NCBI GenBank assembly: GCA_902168105.1
Contig: CABHOY010000045.1
Span: forward strand, 1-64,000
Source of the DNA: an uncultured Flavihumibacter sp.
GTDB taxonomy: Bacteria; Bacteroidota; Bacteroidia; Chitinophagales; Chitinophagaceae
Length of the DNA: 64,000 nt
Reading direction: 5' to 3'
Position numbers and translations under genes: made by a program. Shown here in pieces: positions 24,948 to 35,100 of the stretch; the first letter of the stretch is position 1, and every line of letters begins with the position of its first letter. Below the pieces are notes generated by a model. That model was not told the DNA's origin. It worked only from the letters and a program-made list of their open reading frames with translations, and searched no databases.

Positions 24948-27900
24948 CCTATGATATAGTTATTGTGTTTAATTGTTTGAATTGTTACATCGCCTATCGT
25001 AAGTGTATTGCCGTTTATTGAATTGATCACGTATTTCTTTGGGTTGCCCTGCAAGCCTTTGCCCAGGTATTTTCCATAGGCTTCTTTTGCTACCCAGCAG
25101 CGGATGATCCACTCTGTTCTGTCCGGAGATGTAATAAGGGCCAACTCTTGCGGATGGAAGACGAGTTCATTAAAACCATCGTTCTTTTCACTGATGGCTT
25201 CTATATCTATGCCCACCGGACCATTACTACATGCTATGGCCACGGCTTCTTTATCTTTATGCGCAAGGGATACATGAATGCCGTTTACCATCGTTCCATC
25301 AGGAAATGGTTTCCCTGCATCATCCTTTTGGATCTCAAATTCTATGGGATAATAAGCTTCCTGTTTTTCCTTTCTCAGCAAGGCCCTTACTGCATCTTTG
25401 GCTGCCACACGACTGATGATCCGTTCCTTGCGTTTATTCGGCAACATTGCTCTCAGTGCTGCTTTCTCCGCCTGGTTGAAGTAACGTTTCATGATGAAGT
25501 CCCAGGAAACTACCCGCTGATAAGTATTGCGGAACAGGAAAACACCAGGCACGATCTCTTCAGAAAGACTATTATGTAACGGCGCCATAGACACTTTCCA
25601 CAGCGGCTCGTCTATTTCCAGTCTGGCGTTCTGCCAGCCTGTAATGATCGCCCATACCTTATTATCCCGTTTTAGTATGAAGTCGGCAGTAGCCGTATCG
25701 TCATTGATATCTGTCAGTTCGCAGGTACATTCAAACATGCCGTTCTGGTCTTCCATATCGCCATAAAAGGCTACTTCCTGGATCTTCACGGGAAACGCGA
25801 TCCTGTCTTTCTGTAAGGTCAGTTGCAGCCACAGCCCGAATAGTTGCCCTGCGTTGTCGAGTAAAGATCCTTTACCTGAACTGCTTTCTATGATGCCTGT
25901 AATACCTTTATCACCTACGGCCACTATCTTCCGGATGCCCTGGTAAGCAGGGCCGTGGAACATGTGTTGTTCATATATTTCTTCGGAAGATCTGGTAATA
26001 CTTAAAGGCTTCCCATGCTGCAATAAACGGGTGGGAGCGATTGAGTCGTGTTCCGACAAAGTGACCATTGCATTGGCATACTTGTCGATACTCATAGAAA
26101 TCGTAAAGGGGTCCTGCCATTGTCCTTTTACGGTTGCTCTGAAAGGATTAGCCACATTCATCCACTGGAACACCTGTATCTGTGAGATGCTTTTTACTTT
26201 GGTTCCCGGTGCGTTTGCGACAGCGATATCGGCAAACAGTTCGAAGATCATGGTCATCGGGATGACAGGGTCCATATCATCCGCACAGTGCCATCCGGGT
26301 TTCTGACGTAACAGCGCATGGTCTATAAGATAAGGCGTGTTCTCCAGCGAGATGTCCAGATCTTTTGATACGGGCGACCGTTTGACCGGTGTCGTAATTG
26401 TATGATTAAACAATGCAATGATCTCTTCCTGGATAGCGGTGATCTCATCACAATTGTCCAGGAAAGCGCGCATCACGGGAGTTTCTTCTGCCGGTACAGG
26501 CACTTTGGCCATTGCAGGTCGTAATGATTTGAGCGCTGCAAGATCTCTTACGATAGGAGAACCCAGTTGCAGTTTTACCGGTGCTCCTTTAGTGACTTCT
26601 TTACCCGGCGTAATACCCAGGAATGGCAGGTTAATCTGTTTACCTTCTACGAACAACGCAGCCAATACTCTTTGCAGCTGCTCCAGTCCCGTCCTGGTAG
26701 GAATATTTGCAGATACAGCACTGTAGGATTGAGCTTTTAATGTGTCATCCACAAAACCTGTCAGTCCGCCTGATCCCGCCTGTATGAACACCCTTACACC
26801 TTCTGCATAAAGCTTATTGATCAGTTGCCGGAAACGCACCGGTTTGATAAGATGATCGATACTCAGCTGACGGATAGCTTCAAACTCGCGTGGATAAGTC
26901 TCAAGTGTAGTGGCCGACCATAATGGGATCTTCGTATCCTGGAACTGCACCTTGTTGATACCGTCCAGCAACAGGTCCAGTTTATTCGCTATAAAAGGAG
27001 AGTGGAAGCCGGATTGGAAAGGCAGTACCTGGTGAAAGATCTGCGCTGTTCTCAGACCCGGGATCAATTTATCCACGGCTTCATTAGTGCCGCAAAGGAT
27101 AACCTGCTGTGGACAATTATCCATTGACAGATGAATATCAGTTATGCCCTGCAGCATAGGAACCAGCCGCTCATATTCACAACCAACTACCAGGAACCGC
27201 GTATTCTTTTGTTCAAACGCCGCCGGGTTCAATTCCTGTAATAACATCAGCACAGAGCTTTCTGCTGCAAGACCGGACGAGCGGCCAGCCAGCCATTCTC
27301 CAAGACTATGCCCCGCATTCATGTCCGGATACACGCCCAGTACTTTAAGCGCCGTGTCAAGCACATGGCTTTTCTCCAGCAATTGTATGGCGGAATCCCA
27401 GACGCCTTCTTTACTGACGGTAGACTGTGCGGATAATGATAATCCGAAGTGACGGGCTACTGAATCAATCTCTCCGCCTGCCAAACCATCCAGGCCAGGG
27501 AACAGGAAAGCGACCTTACCACCTTTACTGATCAGGGGTTCATTCGTGTACCAGATATCCTGCTTGTTTCTCCACGGCGTATTCCGCTCTACTATTTTGA
27601 CTGCTTTACGGATACGTTCAGGTGTAGGGTCAAACAGCGCAATGCGATAATTTCCCTGTCCGGGTGTGCGCTGCTGCTGCTCCAGGGCCTGTATTAAGGC
27701 CTGTTGGCTCTCCCTTGCCAGTAAGAGCACGGCAGGTTTTGCAGGTTTAATACCATTGAATAATTTCCCGCGAAATAGATCATTTTCACTATATCCTTCC
27801 ACTACCACATGTGCATTAATGCCTCCGAAGCCAAAGGCGTTGATGCCTGCACGTTTAGGCAGGTCAGTGAGGTGCCAGTCCAGGGGGTCCCTGACAGGTT

Positions 27901-29173
27901 CAAAACGCGTCTGCTGTATGATATCCAGCGGGGTATCGCAATGAAGTGTGGGTGGCAGCTTGCTATGATACAGTGCCAGGGCTGTTTTAATGAGACCCGC
28001 AATACCGGCGGCGGGCATGGTATGTCCTATCATGGACTTTACCGAACCGATACCTGCTTGGGGCAATTTACCTGGCTGACCGAAAATGGCAGCCAATGTT
28101 TCCAATTCTGTTTTATCACCTAATGGCGTTCCTGTGCCATGTGCTTCAATGTAACCTACCTGCTGCACATCAATACCTGCCGCATCCCAGGCCTGTCTGA
28201 TGGCTTTAGCCTGTCCTTTTACAGAAGGGCTCATCACACTGGTACCGGCGCCATCGCTGGAAATACCGGTGCCTTTGATAACAGCATAGATCCTGTCTTT
28301 ATCCCTGATTGCGTCTTCCAGTTTTTTCAGCACTACAAAGCCACAGCCTTCTCCTATCAGCAGGCCGTCCGCGTGTTGATCGAAGGGACGGATCTGCTGA
28401 CGCCGGGAAAGCGCTCCCAGTTGAGTAAAGATGCTCCAGAAGGGAGCGTTCTGTGAAACATGTACACCTCCTGCAATGATCATGTCGGCCCTTCCCATAC
28501 TTAATTCCTGGATAGCATGATCTATTGCTATAAGGGAACTGGCGCATGCGGCGTCTATGGTGTAGGCTGCGCCGCCCAGGTTTAGCCTGTTGGCCACCAG
28601 TGAAGCGACAAGGTTAGGGATCAGCCCCATAGCTGTATCGGGGCCAAAACGGCCTTTCTTTGCCTGGAACTCTTTCTTCACTTTATCCAGTTCTTCCGCT
28701 GATAATCCTGGCAAAACTGATTGTAAGACCTGCACGATCTGTTCTCCTGTGCGTACGATCTCTATGGCCCTCGTAGCACCGGGACCCGTATAGTTACCTT
28801 TCCCGATGATAATGCCCGTCCTGTCCAGCGGCGTACTGTCTGATACGCCGGCATCCTGTAACGCCTGTTGCGCCAGTGAAAGGGTTAGGAGTTGTTCCGG
28901 TTCCGTACCTTCCACGGCTAACGGCAGAATGCCAAACTGGATAGGATCGAACCAGGCATAATCGTCTATAAATCCTCCTTTCCTGCAGTAAAAACGGTCT
29001 ACCGCATTTGTCCGGGTATCAAAGAAACTGTCGTCCAGCCTGTTGCCGGGAACAGTTTGTATAGCATCTCTTTTATTGATAATGTTCTGCCAGAACGAGT
29101 GTATGTCGCCAGCTCCCGGGAATATTCCGGACATACCTATAATAGCAGCATCCGCCTGTTTTTTCATTGTCAT
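24935..29173 (-). CDS. Secondary-lipid type synthase subunit: KS-AT-DH-PPTase
   Basis: 1412 residues. A ketosynthase (about 8-460) has active Cys210 (DAACASSL), EAHGTGT and IGHTMPAAG, so the catalytic triad is complete. An acyltransferase-like domain (about 550-850) has GHSLGEW with Ser623. A hot-dog dehydratase (about 940-1180) has His952 (DHALLRQ) and a late DNAGQLFGLW region. A Sfp-type phosphopantetheinyl transferase (about 1225-1412) has VGIDIEAI and WVAKEAYGKYLG. The DH-PPTase end recalls enediyne synthases, while the pairing with the next protein recalls Pfa/PUFA synthases. It would activate the ACPs and act iteratively with its partner. It begins 15 bases after the larger subunit ends. 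Confidence 0.92.
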   Translation of the reverse strand: MTMKKQADAAIIGMSGIFPGAGDIHSFWQNIINKRDAIQTVPGNRLDDSFFDTRTNAVDRFYCRKGGFIDDYAWFDPIQFGILPLAVEGTEPEQLLTLSLAQQALQDAGVSDSTPLDRTGIIIGKGNYTGPGATRAIEIVRTGEQIVQVLQSVLPGLSAEELDKVKKEFQAKKGRFGPDTAMGLIPNLVASLVANRLNLGGAAYTIDAACASSLIAIDHAIQELSMGRADMIIAGGVHVSQNAPFWSIFTQLGALSRRQQIRPFDQHADGLLIGEGCGFVVLKKLEDAIRDKDRIYAVIKGTGISSDGAGTSVMSPSVKGQAKAIRQAWDAAGIDVQQVGYIEAHGTGTPLGDKTELETLAAIFGQPGKLPQAGIGSVKSMIGHTMPAAGIAGLIKTALALYHSKLPPTLHCDTPLDIIQQTRFEPVRDPLDWHLTDLPKRAGINAFGFGGINAHVVVEGYSENDLFRGKLFNGIKPAKPAVLLLARESQQALIQALEQQQRTPGQGNYRIALFDPTPERIRKAVKIVERNTPWRNKQDIWYTNEPLISKGGKVAFLFPGLDGLAGGEIDSVARHFGLSLSAQSTVSKEGVWDSAIQLLEKSHVLDTALKVLGVYPDMNAGHSLGEWLAGRSSGLAAESSVLMLLQELNPAAFEQKNTRFLVVGCEYERLVPMLQGITDIHLSMDNCPQQVILCGTNEAVDKLIPGLRTAQIFHQVLPFQSGFHSPFIANKLDLLLDGINKVQFQDTKIPLWSATTLETYPREFEAIRQLSIDHLIKPVRFRQLINKLYAEGVRVFIQAGSGGLTGFVDDTLKAQSYSAVSANIPTRTGLEQLQRVLAALFVEGKQINLPFLGITPGKEVTKGAPVKLQLGSPIVRDLAALKSLRPAMAKVPVPAEETPVMRAFLDNCDEITAIQEEIIALFNHTITTPVKRSPVSKDLDISLENTPYLIDHALLRQKPGWHCADDMDPVIPMTMIFELFADIAVANAPGTKVKSISQIQVFQWMNVANPFRATVKGQWQDPFTISMSIDKYANAMVTLSEHDSIAPTRLLQHGKPLSITRSSEEIYEQHMFHGPAYQGIRKIVAVGDKGITGIIESSSGKGSLLDNAGQLFGLWLQLTLQKDRIAFPVKIQEVAFYGDMEDQNGMFECTCELTDINDDTATADFILKRDNKVWAIITGWQNARLEIDEPLWKVSMAPLHNSLSEEIVPGVFLFRNTYQRVVSWDFIMKRYFNQAEKAALRAMLPNKRKERIISRVAAKDAVRALLRKEKQEAYYPIEFEIQKDDAGKPFPDGTMVNGIHVSLAHKDKEAVAIACSNGPVGIDIEAISEKNDGFNELVFHPQELALITSPDRTEWIIRCWVAKEAYGKYLGKGLQGNPKKYVINSINGNTLTIGDVTIQTIKHNNYIIGWTL

Positions 29174-29188
29174 GACTTTAATTGATGA

Positions 29189-32100
29189 TTATTCCGCCAT
29201 GATCAGCACCTGGCTTTCATTACCGTATTTCAGCTCGTTCACGAAGGTTTCCATGCCTGCCTGTAATGGTATCAGCGCTATTCCCCGGCGCTCGTATTCC
29301 TTCTCCAGCGTGGGCGATACCATACCGGTGCCTTTCCAGGGGCCCCAGTTAATGGTCGTTACTTTCCCTTTGATCACATGTTTCAGTTCCCAGGCATAAC
29401 GGTCCAGTACACTATTGGCGGCGGCATAGTCAGTTTGTCCGCGGTTGCCATACACAGAAGCCACGCTCGAGAAGAGTACGACAAACTGTGTATCTGCCCG
29501 CAGCTTTTCAGCCAGTATTCTGAGGGGCGTAACCTTGGTGGAAAATACCCGCTCGAATGAATCAGATGTTTTCTGTTGGAACAGCTTATCCTCCAGTAAA
29601 CCGGCGCCATGTACCACGCCGTCTATCTTCCCGTATTGTTCATAAAGTTGGTTGATGAGCGCTTCCAGTTCGCTTTCATTTCTAAGGTCCAGTGCGCGAT
29701 AAGTAACAGTTGATCCGTTGTTCTCCAGCGAGCGGATAGTTTGAAGGATCTGGTTCGCTTTGTGGATATCTGCTGCATGTTTTTCAATAGCTGCCGGTGA
29801 GGTAAGTTGCCCTTCCTCAATCAGTCGCTTGCGGATGTCGTCTTTGGTCTTAAAAGCAGCATAGTCAGTATCGCCTTGTTCCCGTGGATCAGGAGATCTT
29901 CCTACCAGTACATAGTTACAGGGATACTCTTTCGAGAGCCGTACCATCAGTTCCGCTGTGATGCCTTGTGCACCGCCAAGTACCAGCACAACGGCATCTT
30001 TATTCAGACTGATGCCTGCCGTCTGTCCTGTGGGCAGTTGTGTAGGGACCAGGTCAAAGATGTGGCGAACACCATCGTGATAAATGACTTCAGCTGGCGT
30101 ATCCGGATGTAATAACTCACCGAGCAGGATGGCCGGTATCTTTTCCGGCGATACATGACCGCTTAGACTGATGCTTCTGCATTTAGCATGTTCCCACTCT
30201 TTGTCCAGGCTTTTCAGGAAGCCAGGATAGCCCTGCAGTTCCCGCAGTTGATGCGGATCGCTGCCTGTTGATCCTGAAAGGGCATATATCCATTTCACAT
30301 TATCAGGATGTAGTTTTTTGATAGTGGCGAAAGTGCTGAGAATATCCGGCCGGTCAGGGGCAGATAACATGTCCAGAATGATCAGTCCATGATAATGTTC
30401 CAGTATATCCTTTTCCGTGATGATGTCCACATCCGCTCCCTGAAGTTCCAGCAGTTTTTTAATGGCCAGCGGCAGATGACTGCCATCATCAGTAACCGCG
30501 AAGGTTTTACCCGTGAGGCTTACCGTCTCTTTTTCATTGAAGCTGCTGGGCACCAAATTGAACCGTATCCTGGATAAGGAAGCTGTTGCAGCTGTAGAAA
30601 CAGGCGCAGGAGCCTCGGAAGATGGAGAAGCAGGTACGGTTGCTGGAAGATTACCGGTAATCCAGTTGACCAGGCCATTCAACGTTTTGATTCCGGCCAG
30701 CGCTTCCGTTTTCTCCTCCGATTGCGCTAATCCTCCTATCTTGATCCGCAGTTCACCCAATATTTCCATCCTTTTGATGGAATCAATGCTCAGATCCGCT
30801 TCCAGATCGAGGTCCATACCCAGCATCTCCTGTGGATAGCCTGTTTTTTCACTGACAGTCAGCAGTATGGTACTCCTGATGTCATTTTCCGTCCAGTTTT
30901 GACTGGCGGTGATATTGGTCGGTTTTTCAATGGCATGTTGTAAGGAGATGCCGCCGGCTTCCGGTTCAGCATCATCCACATTGTTGGCGATCCATTCAAG
31001 TAACCCATTCAGGGTCTTGATACCAGCCAGTTGTTCTACTGCACCTTCATCATTCTTCCCACCTGCATTAAATCCTCCCATCTGTGTTCTCAACTCACCA
31101 ATGATCTCCATCCGTTTGATGGAATCAATGCTCAGGTCTGCTTCCATATCCAACTCCATCCCTAACATCTCATGCGGGTAACCCGTCTTGGCGCTGACCA
31201 CTTCGATCAGGATCTTCTTTACATCCCGTTTCCCTTTCGCCGGTTGTGTATTGATAGATATCTTTAGTTGTGCAGGTTCCTGTTCATGTTTAATGGCAGC
31301 AGTTTTTGCGGCAGGTGCATCGGGTATTTCCAGGCTTGTAATATGAGTCGGGTTCTGTCCCAGGTAGCCTAGTATAACATCGCGCTGCGCTTGTACCAGG
31401 TATTTGACACTGTTCAGGTATTCTTGTACCATATGCTCTGCATTCCCGTTTACGTGGGTAGCAGGTTGTGATACTACTGTTGTTTTCAGTTTTACAGGCG
31501 TTAGTACCGGTAACGCGCCATGTGCAGGTAACTTACCTGTGGCAGGCACCGCCAGCTGGCCGTTCACATGCCAGATGGTAGCGCTCTTTTTATATTGTTC
31601 AGGAGTATCAAGTTGAATGGTGGATGTTGTGCGGCCCTCGAACAGTTTATCCAGTTGTACATCCCTGCCGCTGGCAATATATTTTGCGATGGTGTTAAGC
31701 AGGTGTGTGATAGCATTCGGTTCACTGTCTTCGGAGTGCATGACCAGTCCCTCTTTGCCGATAATGGAACGCGTCAGGCTTGTCAATACTTTCCCCGGAC
31801 CCACCTCAATAAATATCCGCGCGCCGTTTGCATACATCTTTTCTACCTCTTCAGAAAACAGCACAGGACTTACCAGGTGTTCGGACATTCTATCCTTAAT
31901 ACCCGCTGCAGTATCAGGATACAACGCAGCGGTAGTATTCGACCATACAGGTATGGCAGGTTTAGCGAATGACGTATTACCGATCGCCTTTTTATACAGG
32001 GCGGCCGACTTTGCGATCAGCGGACTATGGAATGCGCAGGCCACTTCCATTTGTTTGAAAGAGATCTTTTGTTCCTTCAGCTGCAGCATGAGTTGTTCCA

Positions 32101-35100
32101 TGTCTTTTGTGGCACCGGCCAGTACCCATTGCTGCGGAGAGTTATGGTTCACCGCATAGACGCCGCTTCCCTTTCCTGTGAAAGGGGCCAGAGCTTCCGC
32201 TGTAATATTCACTGCCACCATCACGCCTTTATCTCCTTCCACAGCATCAATGATCGCTTTAGCTCTTTTCTCACTGAGTGGTACAAGCTGCTCTTCTTCG
32301 AATACACCTGCAAAACAAAGGGCGGGTAGTTCTCCGTAACTATGCCCTGCCACCATATCAGGCAGGATGCCGAGGTCTTTCAGGAAAGATGCTATCGCAA
32401 GGTCTACAATGCCCAGCAGCGGCTGTGTAATACGGGTGTCTTTGATCTTTTCCTTTTGCTGTTGCAGCATATTTTCGCTGAAAGCGGCAGAAGGGAACAG
32501 TATTTTTTCATACTGCGGATGTGCCTTCAATTGTTTACGCATCTGCGGAAAGGCTACGAACAGCTCTCTTGCCATGTTGATACGCTGACTGCCCTGACCG
32601 GGGAACATAAAGGCTACTTTACCGTGTACCGCATTAGTTACATGGATCTCTTTTGATGTAGCTCCGGACAGTGCAAGGTCTGTTTTCAATACAAGGTCTT
32701 CATGGTTGAACGCCACTATTGACAAGCGTACCGGTGCATTGTTATAATGATAAAGGCTATATGCAATATTCCTTAATGGCAGCTGGTCATTATATTCAAG
32801 GATGTTGCGTACTGCCTGTAAGAGCCGTTTTATCTCTGCATCAGTTTCTCCACGGAATACAAACAACTCGGCGGGCCAGGAGCTGAGCGCCACTGCTTTT
32901 TCTTTACCAGCACGATCATTTTCAATCACCGTGTGAAAGTTGGTACCGCCGAAACCAAAGGCGCTGATACCCGCCAGTCTTTGCTCATCCAGCCATATAC
33001 CAGCTTGTGTGTTGAACAGGAAAGGACTGGTCGATTCATTATAGAAAGCGTTAGGCGCTTTAATATGCAGGGTTGGTGGCTTTACTCCATAATATACTGA
33101 AAGGGTTGCTTTGATCAGTCCAGCTAGACCTGCCGCACATTTCGTATGCCCGATCTGTGTTTTTACGGAGCCCAGGTGTGTTTGTCCGGCAATAGCGCCC
33201 GACTGTATCAGCATATCAGACAGTGCGCTCAGTTCCGTTTTATCGCCTACCACAGTACCGGTGCCATGTGCTTCCACAAGGCCTACTGCAGCTGGAGATA
33301 CGCCGCTTTGTTCATACGCTCTTTCCAGGGCTTTGATCTGTCCTGCTTTGCGGGGTGCGGTCAGCCCCAGGCTCTTACCGTCACTGGAGCCGCCTACCCC
33401 TTTAATCACCGCATAAACATGGTCTCCGTCCTGCTTTGCATCAGCATATCTTTTCAGTACCAGCATAGCTACACCTTCGCCTAATGCAATGCCATCGGCT
33501 GCGGAGTCGAAGGTCATGCAACGTCCTTTACGGGACAATGCATGTGTGCTGGCAAACATGAGATAATCATTAATACCGTTATGGAGGTCAGCAGCGCCGG
33601 CCAGCACCATATCAGATTTGCCTAGTATCAGTTCCTGGCAGGCCAGGTCCACTGCAGCCAGTGATGAAGCACAGGCTGCATCTACTGTATAATTCCGGCC
33701 ACCCAGGTTCAGACGGTTGGTAATACGCCCTGAGATTACATTTGCCAACACACCGGGGAAGGAATCTTCTGTGAGTTTAGGCAATACTTCATTTAGTTCT
33801 TCCGGCATTTCGCCCAGATACTGACGATAGAGTGAGCGGAAGCCGTAATTATTAGCGAGATCATTACCGCCTTCTGCGCCAATGATCACAGAGATGTCTT
33901 CAGTATTGTGGCTACCATCGCCATAACCGGCATTGTCCAAAGCCTGTTTGGCTACGAGTAGGGCCAGTAATTGCGTCGGATCAATAGCGGCGAGCGATTG
34001 CGGCGGTATGCCGAATGCTACAGGATCGAAATCTATCTTCGGAATAAAACCTCCCCATTTGGATGGCGACTTATTCCCATCAGGAGAGTTGCCGTCATAG
34101 TACAGCTCTTTATTCCAGCGTTCATCCGGTACTTCCGTCACACAATCTTTTCCTGCCAGTATATTACTCCAGAACTCTTCTATATTACGTGCACCCGGAT
34201 AGATGCAGGCCATACCGATGATGGCAATGTCCAGCGCCTTTTCAGGATGTGTAACAGGAGCAGGCAAGGCTGCATTCTTTATATAGTTAAAATTATTTTC
34301 AGCAACTTCTTTGTGCAGATCAGCCATACTTACCACGTCATGCCTCAGTGCTGCCACCTGGCCCATCATATACATTCCTTCCTGCAGCTGCTGTGGCGTA
34401 TCGATCTGTACCAGCCCGTTCTCTTTCCTGTCTACTCCTTTGGCTGCTATGCGTAACCTGCCAACATTCAAGGCTTCCAGCGTACTCCAGATCTCTTTTT
34501 TATCCAGCTGGGCTGCTTGGAGTTTGTTTTTTTCTTCACGAAAGAAATCAGTAAAGGGCGATTGCAGACAGCGGGTTTCATGGCCAGGGGCTGTTTTCAG
34601 CAATACGGTGCCAGTATGTGTGATGGCCTGGTCCTGGAATTGCTGCAGGATAGCGCCTGTTTCTACTGCTTCCCGTGTATAGATATAAGCAGTGCCCATC
34701 AGCACACCTATCTTTGCGCCTTTGGTAGCCAGTGATGCCGCCATTACAGCAATAAAGGCTGTTGACAATGCGTCGTGTATACCACCGGCAAAGAAGACGT
34801 TCAACTGTGAAGCCTGTTCTTCCTGCAGCAAGCGCTCTATTTGTTTTTCCCACAATACAAGGCTGGATAGCGGTCCTACATGACCACCACATTCCCGGCC
34901 TTCAAACACAAATCTTCTGGCGCCTTCTTTTATGAACATATCCAGTAAAGACGCGGAAGGCACATGCAGGAAAGATCTAATGCCCATCTCTTCCAGCGCC
35001 TTTGCCTGAGAAGGACGGCCGCCCGCTATTAATACCAGCGGAGGCCTGGCCTCTTTAATGATCTCAATCTGCTCGTCGCGCAGCTCCTGTGGCGCAAAAC

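Noticed and set aside
31617..32159. Long plus-strand frame of 180 residues inside the large synthase gene
   Set aside because: It is antisense to the AT domain, whose motifs are intact. Several similar long antisense frames in this operon are composition effects.
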